Shown: positions 43,828-54,217 of the stretch, in pieces | Layout of the letters: each line of letters opens with the position of its first letter | Numbering within the stretch: position 1 is the first letter of the stretch | Assembly (NCBI GenBank): GCA_032164245.1 | Contig: JAVMKO010000001.1 | Coordinates: forward strand, 247,327,644 to 247,391,643 | Source of the DNA: Sternotherus odoratus | Lineage: Eukaryota > Chordata > Testudines > Kinosternidae | Reading direction: 5' to 3' | DNA: 64,000 bases | Notes under the pieces: generated by a model | Told to the model about the DNA's origin: nothing | Database searches by the model: none | Seen by the model: only the letters and a program-made list of their open reading frames with translations | Program-made: the position numbers and the translations under genes

Positions 43828-44859
43828 ACCTGTTGTCAATTTAGGATTTCCAGGCATCAATTTAGGGAATATCCGATTGAAAAGGGATCCTGGCAGCTCC
43901 AATAAGCAGCACTGACTGGGCTGTTGAAAGTCCAGTTGGCTCCCTGGAAGTTGCTGACACCTTCCTCTGGCTCCTAGGCTTAGGGATGGCCATGTGGGAT
44001 CCACATGCTGCTCCCTACCCCAACACGGGCTCCGCAGCTCCCATTGGTCAGGATCCACAGCCAATGGTAGCTACCAGGGCAGCACCTGCAGGCAGGGACA
44101 GTCCACCAAACCACCAGGTTGTACCTCTGCCTAGAAAACAGAGGGAAATGCTGGCAGCGTCCCAGGAGCCACCTGAGCTAAATGCTGCCCGGAGCCCATG
44201 CCCCAGCTCCATGCGTCAGTCCGGAACCTCCTCCTGCACACCAAAGCCCTCATACCCAGACCCACCCCAGAGCTGCCCCTCCAGATGGAGCCCTCACCCA
44301 CAACACACCTCTCTGACCCAGCCCTGATCCCCATCCTGCACCCTGAACCCCTCATTCCCAGCCCCACTGCAGAGCCTGCATGCTCGGCCCAGAGCCCATA
44401 CCCTATCCCACAACCCGACCCTCTGCCCCAGCCTGAAGCTCCCTCCTACTGCCAAAAACCTTGGCTCCCCCAACCCAGATCCCCCTCCTGCATCCCAAGC
44501 CCCTCATCCTTAGCCCCATCCAGAGCGTACATCCCCAGATAAAGTCCTCACTCCCTCACACAACCCAACCCCATGTCCCAGATCAGATCCCCTTCTCAGA
44601 CCCTGAATCCCTCATTTCTGGCCCCACTCCAGAGCCTGTACCCCTATGTGGAGGCCTCACCCTCTCACATTCCAGCCTGCTGCCCCAGCCTGGTGAAAAT
44701 TAGCAAGTGAACACGTTTGGGGGAGAGTGAGTGACAGAGGGAGTGGGGATGGAGTGAGTGGGACAGTGCTAGGAGAAGGGGTAGAGAAGAGGGAGTGCCT
44801 CAGAGAAGGGGAAGGGCAAAGGAGTTCAGTTTTCTGCAAATAGTAAGTTGACAACCCTA
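43828..44859. mobile_element. C-rich non-autonomous DNA element with internal tandem units
   Basis: The right end AAGTTGACAACCCTA matches the terminus of a turtle repeat whose left end reads TAGGGTTGCCAACTT. Here the left end is probably the degraded TGTTGTCAATTTAGG. Internal blocks GAAAAGGGATCCTGGCAGCTCC, GGGCTGTTGAAAGTCCAGTTGG and a GCAGCTCCCATTGGTCAGGA...CCAATGG pair match what I remember of the family. Positions 44150-44700 consist of imperfect units of about 55 bases like CCAGCCCCACTCCAGAGCC followed by CCCTCATCCC. Proline-rich frames within it (for example 44198-44542) are artefacts of the array. Superfamily unassigned. Confidence 0.6.
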
Positions 44860-45064
44860 TGTCAATTATAGTAACAGGGTCATAGATTATAAAAAGTTTG
44901 CAGTGCAGGGCTCATGACTTTACTTGTTTTGGTGAGGAATTTAGCAGACTTTTAAGTCCTGTAAAATAATCATGGTATGAATGGCTTTTATATTGCAACT
45001 TTTGGTTGCAAATTTGGTATTGCAACTTTTACAATAGCCTCTCTTACTAAGATTGACAATGGTT

Positions 45065-45475
45065 CATGTGATTGTAGAGTCTACAATGTAGACAATGGAT
45101 CGTGTGATGTGGTATGAGTGAAAGCTGCAGACATGTAGGTAAGTATAGCAGTCAGTAGGTTTTTGGTATAAGGTGGTGTGTATGTGACCATTGCTTATTA
45201 GCACCGTAGTGTTCAGGAAGTGGATCTCTTGTGTGGACTGGTCCAGACTGAGGTTGATGGTGGGATGGAAATTTTTGAAATCCTGGTAGAATTCCTCAAG
45301 GGCTTCTTTTCCATGGGTCTAGATGATGAAGATGTCATCAGTGTAGCTGAAATAGAGTAGGGGCATTAGGGGATGAGAGCTGAAGAAGTGTTGTTCTAAG
45401 TCAGTCATAAAAATGTTGGCATACAGATTGACAGATCCAGAAGAGAACCCAGTAGTCACCTATTATAGGCCAGGG
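45065..45475 (-). mobile_element. Penelope-like element, reverse transcriptase part in inverted orientation
   Basis: On the minus strand the reading from about 45462 to 45065 contains a palm motif reading SYTDDIFII. This is followed by blocks FHPTINLSLDQSTQEIHFLN and LYQKPTDCYTYLHVCSF, the typical sequence of Penelope reverse transcriptases after the YxDD catalytic site. One stop (IFII followed by a stop) and frameshifts are present. The segment points away from the GIY-YIG half that starts at about 45475 on the plus strand, so the element has a 5' inversion. Penelope-like elements are known for inverted and tandem structures. Confidence 0.85.
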
Positions 45476-46672
45476 CCAACAAAGAAAATAACAGAACACC
45501 ACTAGCCGTCACCTCCAGCCCCCAACTACAGCATCTCCAGTGCATCATCAAGGATCTACAACAAGGATCAGCAACCTTGGCACATGACCCTGCAGGGTAA
45601 GCACCCTTGGTGGGCCCAGCTGGTTTGTTTACCTGTCATGTCCGCAGGTTCGGCCAATCATGGCAGCCACTGCCTATGGTTCACTGCTCTGGTCCAATGG
45701 GGGCTGCTGGAAGAGGCGTGGTGCTGGCCGCCGCTTCCCGCAGCCTCCATTGGACCAGATTGGTGAACTGTGGCCAGTGGGAGCCATGATTGGCCAAACC
45801 TGTGGATGCAGCAGGTAAACAAACCAGCCAGGCCCGCAAAGGGTGCTTACCCTGTGGGGCCCTGTGCCAAGGTTGCCGATCCATGATGTACAACCTATCC
45901 TGAAGTCTGATCCCTCACTCTCACAGACCTTGGGAGACAAGTCAGGCTTTGCTTACAGACAACACCCCAACCTGAAGTAAATACTCACCAGCAACCACAC
46001 CCCACACAACAAAAACTCTAACCCAGAAATCTATCCTTGCAACAAAGCCCATTGCCAGCTCTGGCCACATATCTATTCAAAGGACACCTCTGCCGTGTAC
46101 ATTGGCCAAACCGGACAGTCTCTACAGAAAAGAATAAATGGACACAAACCAGAAGTCAAGAATTATAACATTCAAAAACCAATCGGAGAACACTTCAACC
46201 TCCTGGGACACTCAGTTACAGACCTAAAAGTTGTAATTCTTCAACAACAAAAACTTCAAAAACAGACTCCAACGCAAAACTGAAGAACAGGAATTAATTT
46301 ACAAATGGGACACCATTAAATTAGGCTTGAATAAAGACTGGGAGTGGATGGGTCATTACACAACCTAAAACTATTTCCCAATGCAAATTTTCCCCCTACT
46401 GTTACTCACACCTTCTTGTCAACTGTTTGAAAAGGGCCATCCTGACTATCACTACAAACGTGTTTTTTTTCCCTCCTGCTGATAATAGCCCACCTTAATT
46501 ATTATGTCTCGTTAGAGTTGGTAAGGCAACCCCCCATCTTTTCATGTTCTCTGTATATATATATCTACCTACTGTACTTTCCACTCCATGCATCTCATAA
46601 AGTGGGCTTTAGTCCACAAAAGCTTATGCTCAAATAAATATGTTAGTGTCCAAGGTGCCACAAGGACTCTGC
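45476..46672 (+). mobile_element. Penelope-like element, GIY-YIG endonuclease part and 3' end, with a nested hAT MITE
   Basis: The plus strand encodes the thumb/linker (NKENNRTPLAVTSSPQLQHL at 45479-45540) and, after the nested MITE (45562-45885), the rest of the linker. The endonuclease core VYIGQTGQSLQKRINGHKPE (46097-46155) follows, then PIGEHFNLLGHSVTDLKV. GIY-YIG hallmarks Y, G, T, R and H are all visible in order. The frame then shifts near 46260. The 3' untranslated part ends with TCATAAAGTGGGCTTTAGTC, AAAGCTTATGCTC and CCAAGGTGCCACAAGGACTC, the shared terminal block. The protein is interrupted by stops near 45985 and 46280, so the element is inactive. Confidence 0.9.
45562..45885. mobile_element. 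hAT MITE (CRGGGATCRGCAAC family), copy 4, nested in the Penelope-like element
   Basis: It runs from CAAGGATCAGCAACCTTGGC to GCCAAGGTTGCCGATCCATG, 324 bp. It is flanked by ATCTACAA (45554-45561) and ATGTACAA (45886-45893), an 8-bp target duplication with one mutation. The host Penelope coding sequence (IIKDLQ...) resumes after it. Both arms, GGTAAGCACCCTTGG and AAGGGTGCTTACCC, are conserved. Confidence 0.9.
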
Positions 46673-46832
46673 ATTATTCTTGATGAGTATTTCAGATCAG
46701 TTTTCACACTTCTCTTTGAAACCAAACTGCTTTTACAAATTGTTGTTTGTTCTTAAATATTATGAAATCACAACTTGATCTGTTGGTCTTGATGTTGACA
46801 GCCTGCTGTTTGTTGCAAAGGTCGGAAGCTGG
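46673..46832. other. Unassigned DNA
   Basis: Unremarkable AT-rich sequence. Confidence 0.4.
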
Positions 46833-46975
46833 TGCCTGATTCTCGTTTACACTAAGGCAGACTTACACCATTCTTGTAGCATTAAAAAAATCCTTGGGGT
46901 GGATGTAAGTACATGTACTACCCTTTTATACAGCCAGAGTGATGTAAAGTGTCCTGAGTGTAACTGAGCATTAGG
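46833..46975. repeat. Ancient palindromic MITE, CCTGATTCTC group
   Basis: It opens TGCCTGATTCTCGTTTACAC and contains ACTTACACCATTC, CCTTGGGGTGGATGTAAGTA and GCCAGAGTGATGTAAAG. These match a sauropsid palindromic repeat related to 3411-3515. The right terminus is degraded. Confidence 0.45.
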
Positions 46976-48578
46976 ACCATAATTGCAATAATATACAAGC
47001 ATAGGAAAATATCCTAGAGGGAAGCAGTTTATTGAAAGCATAGTTCCAAAAATAGTTTCCATTTAAAATGTAACAATGGTAATGTACTTTAACACCATTT
47101 TTTTTAATACTTCAAAAGTGTGTGTGTGTAGGATTGGTACACTATACAGACATATAAACAGTTTAGAATCTGCACTAATCACACCTTTTTATTCTTAATT
47201 GAGGCATTCTTTCATTTAACTTATCTATAACATATAATTAGAGATCCCTGTAAGGCAGTAATTCATCTTGTAGGCGCCTGACGTTCCTAAACTTTTGATA
47301 GTTATGGTGTCAGCCAAACCCCCTGAATGAATTACTGCCTTAAAACCACCTCTCTGTTTCAGAGAGTGATCTTATAAATGCAGAAACCTTTACTTCTTGG
47401 CAACCTTTTGTGGCATTTGAAATTTCTTTGTCTCTGGGCACTTTAAACTAATGTTTCATTAGTTGTTAAAATAGGGTAAGGTCTATGCTCTTTATTGATT
47501 ACCAAATAAATTGTGGTGAGACATGTTTTTTTTCTCCCTGGTACTTCGCTTTCCCTTGTTTGTTTGTTTCCAGTTGTTCATTCCAGTTGGTTTCTTTGGA
47601 GCACATACATTAGTAAAGCATTAGTAAAGATGAATGATATTGTTGCCCTATGCGATCTCACATTTGTTTTTTCCATGTATTGCATTTTGATTTTTCAATA
47701 CTGCTTTTAGTTGTGCCATTAGCCAAGCTTGATTTAATATAATTTCTTTTGAAGTTAAAACTACAGGTAAGATTCAGGTAATATAATTGTAATGTTAATA
47801 CTTACACAACGTAGATTGCTATATTATAGTCTGTAATAAAAATACGTTGAAGTGTTGTGAAAACACCTCATAGAGTCGTTGTGTTCTGATCTTTGACAAC
47901 CTTTATTTCTAGATAAAGGAGGTGTACAGTCCTATATCAGTGATAATGAGCCCCAGTTAATAAGTCATTCTGCCAAGAGTATGATTCCAAACCTGGATCT
48001 GAAACACTATCTCATCTATTCTTCATTTCAGTTTCATTAACTATTGTGGAGATCAATCTCCTTTACCTGCTGCATTTCTAACCACATTTATGCCAGAATG
48101 AGAGCTCATTAGCATCTATAACCGCACAGACAAAGCAATAAGATTTAGCTATTGCTCTCATTTTAGATTAAATAACTTTCAGAACAGGTAATGTTCATTG
48201 TTATGACTTTCATTTTTGAAAAAACAATTGTGTGTGTAAACTATATATAGAAAATGCACACAGAAACTGATTGCATAGGTGGGTACAATATTAATATGGA
48301 TTAACATATTTGATTAATTTAGTTTTGTTTTCTGTTAATAGATTATCTGCAAGAGATTTGATTTTTCTAAATGAATCTATTTCTATCCTATGTGTTATCT
48401 TGGAATGGTTCAATATAACCTTTGATGCTGTGCTAGTCATTATGGGTCATCTTCTGATACCCTTACTCAGGATGATTTAAGAATAAGATACTACCCATTT
48501 GCTTTCAAGCAAAAATGAGAGCTTTCAAAATTGTTCACAAAAAAGTGAGAGATATACACATCTACCCCAGAAAAGTGA
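46976..48578. other. Unassigned AT-rich DNA
   Basis: Contains a (TG)n-like stretch at 47119-47128 and nothing else that I recognise over 1.6 kb. Confidence 0.4.
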
Positions 48579-48660
48579 ATAGCCCAGCAGTTCAGGGACT
48601 GACCTAATAATTGGGGAAATCAAGTTCAAGTCCCTGGTCTGAATCAAGCAAAGCACAATC
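48579..48660 (+). mobile_element. tRNA-like SINE fragment
   Basis: AATAGCCCAGCAGTTCAGGG (A-box-like), then AAGTTCAAGTCCCTGGTCTG (B-box-like), with the spacing of a tRNA head. Similar to 30415 and 31433. Confidence 0.5.
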
Positions 48661-48721
48661 TTCCATATACCAGTTAGTGCCCTTAACACTGGTATAATGA
48701 TTAATCTGGGATGATATGACT

Positions 48722-49008
48722 GGGGCCTGGTCTACACTAGCTGGGAGGGTCGACCTAAGATACGCAACTTCAGCTACGTGAATAGCGTAGCTGAAGTCAA
48801 TGCATCTTAGGTCGACTTACCTGCCGTCCTCCTGGCGGCAATGGTCGATAGTGGGCTTCCCTGTCGACTCTATCTTGCGTCTTTTGGTGAGCTGGAGTTC
48901 CAGCGTCAACTTTAGGAATGATTTATCACGTCTTGACGTGACGCAATAAATCGATCCCCAATAGATCTATCTCTACCTACCGACCCAGCCGGTAAAGTAG
49001 ATATGGCC
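48722..49008. mobile_element. TIR MITE (GGCCTGGTCTACACT family), full copy
   Basis: The left end GGGGCCTGGTCTACACTAGC and the right end AAAGTAGATATGGCC are inverted relatives. The interior holds two nested foldbacks. GACCTAAGATACGCAACTTC pairs with TAGCTGAAGTCAATGCATC...AGGTCGAC, and ATTTATCACGTCTTGACGTGA is itself self-complementary. The 287-bp length is typical of a MITE. No coding. Confidence 0.85.
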
Positions 49009-49093
49009 TAAGCCTGTCACTCTGGTTTAGGGTGAGAAACTCCATTGTGGACCTAAGAAATCTTCTGAACAAAAGTTTTGTCAAGATTGATAC

Positions 49094-49544
49094 TGTGGTA
49101 AACCCGGAGCAGGCAGCTACCAGAGAGGGTGGTGGTAGGAGAGGTAACCACAGGTCAATTGGGCTCAGCTGAGAAGAGGTTACCAGGGAGGCAGGCAAGA
49201 TCAGCTGGTACCAATTAAGCCCAGAGAGAGACCTTTTTAAACCCTCCTCCCTGGCTAGGAGGGGGGAGAGAGAGACAGAGGGAGTGAGGCTGCCTGCAGG
49301 TTGGGGCAGCCAGACAGGGGGCTTCTCCAAGCCAGGAGACTGCTCCCTGGACAGCAGGCAAAAGACCCAGACAGAAAGGGAGCTTCTCCCAGCCAGGAGA
49401 CTGCTCCCTGGACAGCAGGTAAAAGACCCAGCCAGAAAGGAAAGCCTGCCCTTGAGCTTTCTAGGAGGTTCGCCTGGGCAGCAACTGCCCTGCCAGAGTC
49501 TAAAGGACTGGACCCTGGTGGCTCTGAGAGGGCACCTTGCCACA
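49094..49544. mobile_element. 451-bp solo LTR with 4-bp target duplication
   Basis: The ends TGTGGTAAACCC and GGGCACCTTGCCACA form a short inverted pair (TGTGG...CCACA). It is flanked by ATAC (49090-49093 and 49545-49548). A 4-bp duplication suits gammaretrovirus-like elements. It contains a 60-bp direct duplication (49319-49440) carrying GCCAGGAGACTGCTCCCTGG. The frames over 100 codons on both strands (for example 208 codons on minus, 49603-48977) run across the LTR and its flanks and are not genes. No internal region remains. Confidence 0.85.
49319..49440. repeat. 60-bp tandem duplication within the LTR
   Basis: GGCTTCTCCAAGCCAGGAGA...CCCAGACAGAAAGG is followed directly by AGCTTCTCCCAGCCAGGAGA...CCCAGCCAGAAAGG, differing at only a few positions. 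Confidence 0.95.
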
Positions 49545-49548
49545 ATAC

Positions 49549-51138
49549 ATTTCTGTGAATAGATCCAGTTTTGCCAAACTGGCCATTTCTGAGGAAAATA
49601 CATTCAATTGACAAGTTCCTTACCAGCTTTAATCCTCATAACAATTGCTTCTTAAAAATTCGCTCCTACGGCATCACCTTAAAAAACTAGTGATAGCAAA
49701 TAAAAACAAAACAAAGATTTCCAACATTTAAATCAATCAGAGAAGTGCATGCCTGAACTATATAACCATATAATGCTGTCTGTATAATCCATGTCATTCT
49801 CGCAGTCCTGTCTGGTCTATATAAATATAAGCCGCAGTGACTGAGACCAGCCCTACAAGAAGATGTAGTGCACCTGTGGTGGGAACTCTGTGTTAACTGG
49901 CATGGAAGAGTTATGGTTATAGTTGGAGCCAAAAATTTCACAAATGTTATTTATTATTTGCTTTGTGCAATTATCCGTGTTTGGTATTTGATCCCCTGCT
50001 GTCCTCATATTCAGTCATTTAACTACATGCACGGAGACTTCAGTCATTTAATTAAACACACAAGTGAAATGAGTTTGAATTATTGATCCAAATGATTAAC
50101 TAGTGAGAATGAAAATAAAATGCATTATGCGTGTTTGTGAATGATTGAGGTACGCATAGTAATCCTATAATATGCAAGTTGTAAACCACTTTGTTTTATA
50201 ACTGTATTACGAAATAATATTGTCACACAGGTTAAAATATTTTTATGGGTATGGTTTCAATGCATGGAATAGCAGTTTCCATAATGCTCAGTGACATTAA
50301 AATGGTGCTTTATTTTGCTACATAACTGAAACACAGGAATGCAAATACCATACAAAATAACCCAATGAATGGCTAGGTTCACTACCTAAAGGCTCTCCTA
50401 TAAGCAACTAACCTTTAAGAGACATCTATTTCTGGCTATAGAAAGACTTGCCAACTGCAAATCAGCAAGGTTATGAACTTTCACATTGCAGCATAATTTG
50501 TCTAATAACCAGTCAGTTAAAATTTAATCAGGCAGCCATTCAAATAGTAACAAACTTATTGATGAAGCACAGTTCACTGATTCCTTCAAAAAAGACCCTT
50601 AAATTTAACCTTGAAAGCAAACACTAGGGATGTGGTTCATATTTGTTTATGAATTCACATCAAAATGTCATTTTACCAGCCTTTGGGGGAAGAAAATCCC
50701 CCTTTCCCAAGTTTTTTTTTAAACTGAATAAAATTCAAATCTAAACATGAAGCTAGAAAACGGCTAACTCCTAGTAAAATCAGCTATCTGGCATACCAAA
50801 AAACAGAGCACAGACATACAGTAAGCTTCTGCAAAGTAACCCCAAACACTGTCAAAACCTGTCCTTATAATGCTGAGTGGAGATGGGTCTTATTTAAAAG
50901 ACTGCTGATTGCCTGTCTGTGTATTCAGCTCCTTTCCAGAGCATATATTACATGTCAGCAGGAAAACAGATTTTCCAATGTTGTTCTAATAAAGTAAAAT
51001 TTGTTAAATAGCTTAACATTTTTATTATTACAGTAAAAAAAAAAGTTTCATGGAAAATTTGCCTTTTTGGCAATTTTCATCATCCAATGAAAAAAAAAAT
51101 TTAAAGCCAATGAAAGAAAGACACATTTGGTTTACATA
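49549..51138. other. Unassigned AT-rich DNA
   Basis: Around 50640-50720, TTTGTTTATGAATTCACATC and following T-rich sequence resemble the low-complexity block at 8705-8990. No gene or terminus was recognised. Confidence 0.4.
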
Positions 51139-51210
51139 GTGCACAATTAACCTGTGGGACTCTTTGCCACAAAATATAATTGAGCCTAAGAGCGCAGAGG
51201 GATTAAGTGA
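51139..51210 (+). mobile_element. CR1 scrap
   Basis: CACAATTAACCTGTGGGACT followed by CTTTGCCACAAAATATAATTG resembles the CR1 segment encoding the C-terminal 'WNxLP' region of ORF2 in sense orientation. Very short. Confidence 0.45.
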
Positions 51211-51866
51211 ATAGACATGTGTATGGATAATGAGAGCATCTGCAGAGTATATCTGTCTCAGTCTGTCTAGAAAGAGAAATGAACTTTCATAACCCAATCT
51301 CCATCTCATTAGCAAGAAACTTCCTCAATGGGCAGGTTACTTGCAAAAATGTACCACTGTGGGTTTTTTTACAACTTCTTTTACTGAAGCATCTGGTAGT
51401 GGGCATTGTCAGGGTCAGGATACTGGACCTGGTATGGCAATTGGCACATTCCTGTTGTTCTGAGTCCTACAGTATTAAACCTAAGTGTTGTAGTCTTTTG
51501 ACTTGCAGGTTAAAGAGTAGGGTTTACGGCCAACTAACTTTGAGTTTTGCTCTCAAATCTGAAAAAAAACATGACAACTGGTCTATAGTCACAACACTAG
51601 TGGTAGTCTTTTGGGTTATTTCTGTTATTCCATCTGTTCCTGAAAAACTCCACACAATTAAAAAGGGCTGAAAATGCAATACCAATTTGTGGTCAACTGC
51701 AGGATGGCTTCTGATGTCATTTCCAATGCGTCTTCTGTAAGTGTTCTATCATAGAAATGAGTCATTTGCCTATCTTCCATTTCCTGCACTTATGGGTTGA
51801 GGTATAAGTAAACGGATAAAGAAGGTAATGCCACACAAGGGATGTTTAGTGATATGGACCTGTTTG
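51211..51866. other. Unassigned DNA
   Basis: A 130-codon plus-strand frame (51279-51671) contains hydrophobic runs but has no recognised homology. I regard it as chance. Confidence 0.35.
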
Positions 51867-52301
51867 AAGGTATGTCTACACTGAACATCGATGACCACAT
51901 GATGTATGTTTCGTGGAGCTACTCACCACATTGAAAAAAACAGCTGTGAACACACTGTGGTATCCACACTATATAGATTCATGAAAGGTTCTGGGAAGGG
52001 AGAGACAGCAGGGAGCTGGCGGTGCATCTTCCCACTGTCTCCGACCTGGCATAGCCTTTTCCTGCCGGGGGAGATTTTTCCTGAGGAGGAGAAAGACTCT
52101 GACAGTGGGGCACTACACTGCTAAAATAGACAGGTAAGCACAGCTTGGGCAAGTAGTATGTACTCGCATACATATTCACACACTTCCAGCATGTCTTTAT
52201 TCTACTTGCCTAGGCTATGCCTCACCAATTACCCTACTATTTATATCCATGCTAGGGGGCTATATACGCCGCCTAAGAAGCGTGTAGTATAGACATATCT
52301 T
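51867..52301. mobile_element. TIR element, AAGGTATGTCTACACT ends
   Basis: The ends AAGGTATGTCTACACT (51867-51882) and AGTATAGACATATCTT (52286-52301) are a 16-base inverted pair with two mismatches. They are 435 bp apart. The interior includes TGGAGCTACTCACCACATTG and CTAGGCTATGCCTCACCA. The ends resemble, but are not identical to, the right end of the MITE at 27448-27697 (TAGTATAGACATACC), suggesting related families. Confidence 0.6.
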
Positions 52302-52442
52302 AAGGGTTCAGGTGTGTCTTTACTCACCTATGGAGTGCCTCACCATCTACACTACTAATTTTACCTGTGCTGGGAGTGTGTGCAGTGTATCTACTTTACA
52401 GGTTGCCGAAAAGACTGTGCAAAGTAGACCTATCCTAGAAAC

Positions 52443-53713
52443 CTAGGACTACAGGGTTAGGAGGGACCGCAAGGGTCATCTAGCCTAACCCCCTGCCAAG
52501 ATGCAGAATTTGTTGTGTCTAAACCATTTGTTTTTTCTTCCCTATGTGTAGCACCTGACATTCGTCATTGGTGAATTTCATTTTGTTGTCTATAACCCAG
52601 TTCTCCAATTTATCAAGATCCCTCTGAATTTTAGCTCTATATTCCGAAGCATTGGCAACCCCCCACAAGCTTTGTGTCATGTGCACTTGATCAGTATGCT
52701 CTCTATTCCAACATCCAGATAATTAATAAAGATATTAAACAACAACAAGCCCAGAACAGATCCCTAAGGAGCCCCACTTAAGACATCCCTCCAATCTGAC
52801 ATATTCCATTAATAGTTATTCTTTGTTTGTGGTTGTGTAATCAATTATGTATCCATTAATGGAAGTTCTGCGGAGCCCACATTTCTCCAGTTTATCTATC
52901 AGAATGTCATGTGGGATCGTGTCAAAGGCTTGCTAAAATCCAGGTATACTATGTCCACTGCATTCCCTGTATCAACCAAATCAATGACCCTGTCAAAGAA
53001 GGAAATCAAGCTGGTTTGGCATGATCTTTTTTTTGGTAAATCTATGCTGCCTGCTAGTGATCGCCCCTTTATCCTCTGGGTATTAGCAAATTGAATGTTT
53101 TATACATTGTTCTAATAGATTCCCAGCTACTGAAGTCAAGCTGACAAGTCTATAGTTCCTTGACTATTCTTTTTTCACCTCTTTTCAAGAATGAACAGTA
53201 TGTTAGCCCTTCTCCAGCTTTCTGGGACTTTTCTTGTCATCCATGAGTTTGTAAATAGTATTGCCAGTGGCCCTGAAATATCTTCAGCAAATTACTTCAG
53301 TACCCTCAGGTGAATAGTATCAGGCCCCACATATTTCAATTCGTTCAAATTGGTCAGAAGACCTTTGATTTCTCTACTTATTCTGATTTTCATCCCTTCC
53401 CCTTTATTGCCTTTGGTAACTTTGCTTGTCATCTGGTCACATGTCATTGTCTTGTGAGAGGACTGAAGCAAAGTAGGCATTGAGCAGCTCTGCCTTCTTA
53501 TCACCTTCCATTACCGAGTCACCTACTCCATACTGTCCTTGATCTTTCTTTTTTGCCTGACACATTTAAAGAGCCACATCTTCTTGTCTCTAACAGTTCT
53601 CGTCGGTTGTAACTCAGTCTTTACGTAGGTTTTCCTGATTTTTGTCCCCACACTCATTCAATTTCCATGTATGTGTCCTTGGTGACATACCCCTTCTTCC
53701 ATTTCCTGTATGT
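52443..53713 (-). mobile_element. CR1-type LINE, antisense, left part
   Basis: The plus strand carries AGGAGGGACCGCAAGGGTCA, TTCATTTTGTTGTCTATAAC, CCAGATAATTAATAAAGATA, GTGTCAAAGGCTTGCTAAAA and CAAGCTGGTTTGGCATGATC. This is the complement of CR1 ORF2 from its 3' end into the reverse transcriptase. The element continues after the hAT insertion at 53722-54209 and the ATCTCTTC duplication. It is a different CR1 subfamily from 38182-41330, judging by many differences in shared blocks. Confidence 0.9.
53292..53504 (-). pseudogene. CR1 ORF2 fragment at the start of the reverse transcriptase
   Basis: This 70-codon minus-strand frame ends with ISREIKGLLTNLNELKYVGP followed by DTIHLRVLK, the conserved CR1 'L-x-x-L-D-x-x-K-S-x-G-P-D-x-I-H-P-R-V-L-K' entry to the reverse transcriptase fingers. 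The upstream half of the frame is out of phase with the true protein. Confidence 0.75.
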
Positions 53714-53721
53714 ATCTCTTC

Positions 53722-54209
53722 CAGGGCCGGCGACAGGGGGGTACTATGGGTACAGCTGTACCGGGCCCCCCGACTTTAGGGGGGCCCCGGTACACAGCTG
53801 TACCCGTTGTCGTCCCCCCTTGTCGCCGGCCTGGAGGGCGGGGAAGGGACGGGGAGGCGGCGCGGCTCTCCTCCGGACGAGCGTGCCTGGCCCCGGCAGG
53901 AGCAGTGAGCCCGGCCGGCGGCAGCGGCGCAGTCCGGGGGAGAAGGGGAGGGGGGAGAACAGCAAGGGTGGCTCACGCCGCTTCCAGGCTCTCGCTCCCG
54001 CTGCCGCCAGCTATCAGCTGGGGGGGAGCGCCGGCTGGGCTGGGGGGGGACCCAGCCGCTGTCGGCTGGGCTGGGGGGGCCCCCAGCCGCTGTCGGCTGG
54101 GCTGGGGGGGGCGGCTGGGCTGGGGGGGGCCCCAGCCGCTGTCGGCTGGGCTGGGGGGGACCCCAAACTATCAGAGTAGGGGGCCCCCAAATTTCTGTCG
54201 CCGGCCCTG
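53722..54209. mobile_element. GC-rich hAT element with perfect 8-bp target duplication, nested in CR1
   Basis: The ends CAGGGCCGGCGACAGGGGGG and the complement of CAAATTTCTGTCGCCGGCCCTG share a terminal CAGGGCCGGCGACAG. ATCTCTTC lies on both sides (53714-53721 and 54210-54217). The element is 488 bp and far more GC-rich than its surroundings. Its left part is a short palindrome of GTACAGCTGTACCGGGCCCC and its complement. The frames of 166-170 codons inside are GC-driven artefacts; no transposase is encoded. Confidence 0.95.
54025..54172. repeat. 31-bp GC-rich tandem units inside the hAT element
   Basis: GGCTGGGCTGGGGGGGACCC followed by AGCCGCTGTC recurs about four to five times with small length changes in the G run. 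Confidence 0.85.
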
Positions 54210-54217
54210 ATCTCTTC

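Noticed and set aside
44198..44703. Proline-rich frames of 80-114 codons
   Set aside because: They translate imperfect C-rich tandem units of a DNA element.
48977..49603. 208-codon minus-strand open frame, the longest in the window
   Set aside because: It runs across a TIR MITE tail, a solo LTR with a 60-bp duplication and flanking DNA. The length comes from the GC-rich LTR, not from a gene.
51279..51671. 130-codon plus-strand frame with hydrophobic runs
   Set aside because: No family recognised, no signal-peptide-like start, no neighbouring exon signals.
53667..54210. Two overlapping plus-strand frames of 166-170 codons, glycine/proline/arginine-rich
   Set aside because: They coincide with the GC-rich hAT element and its tandem repeats. 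Two frames being open at once shows a compositional effect.
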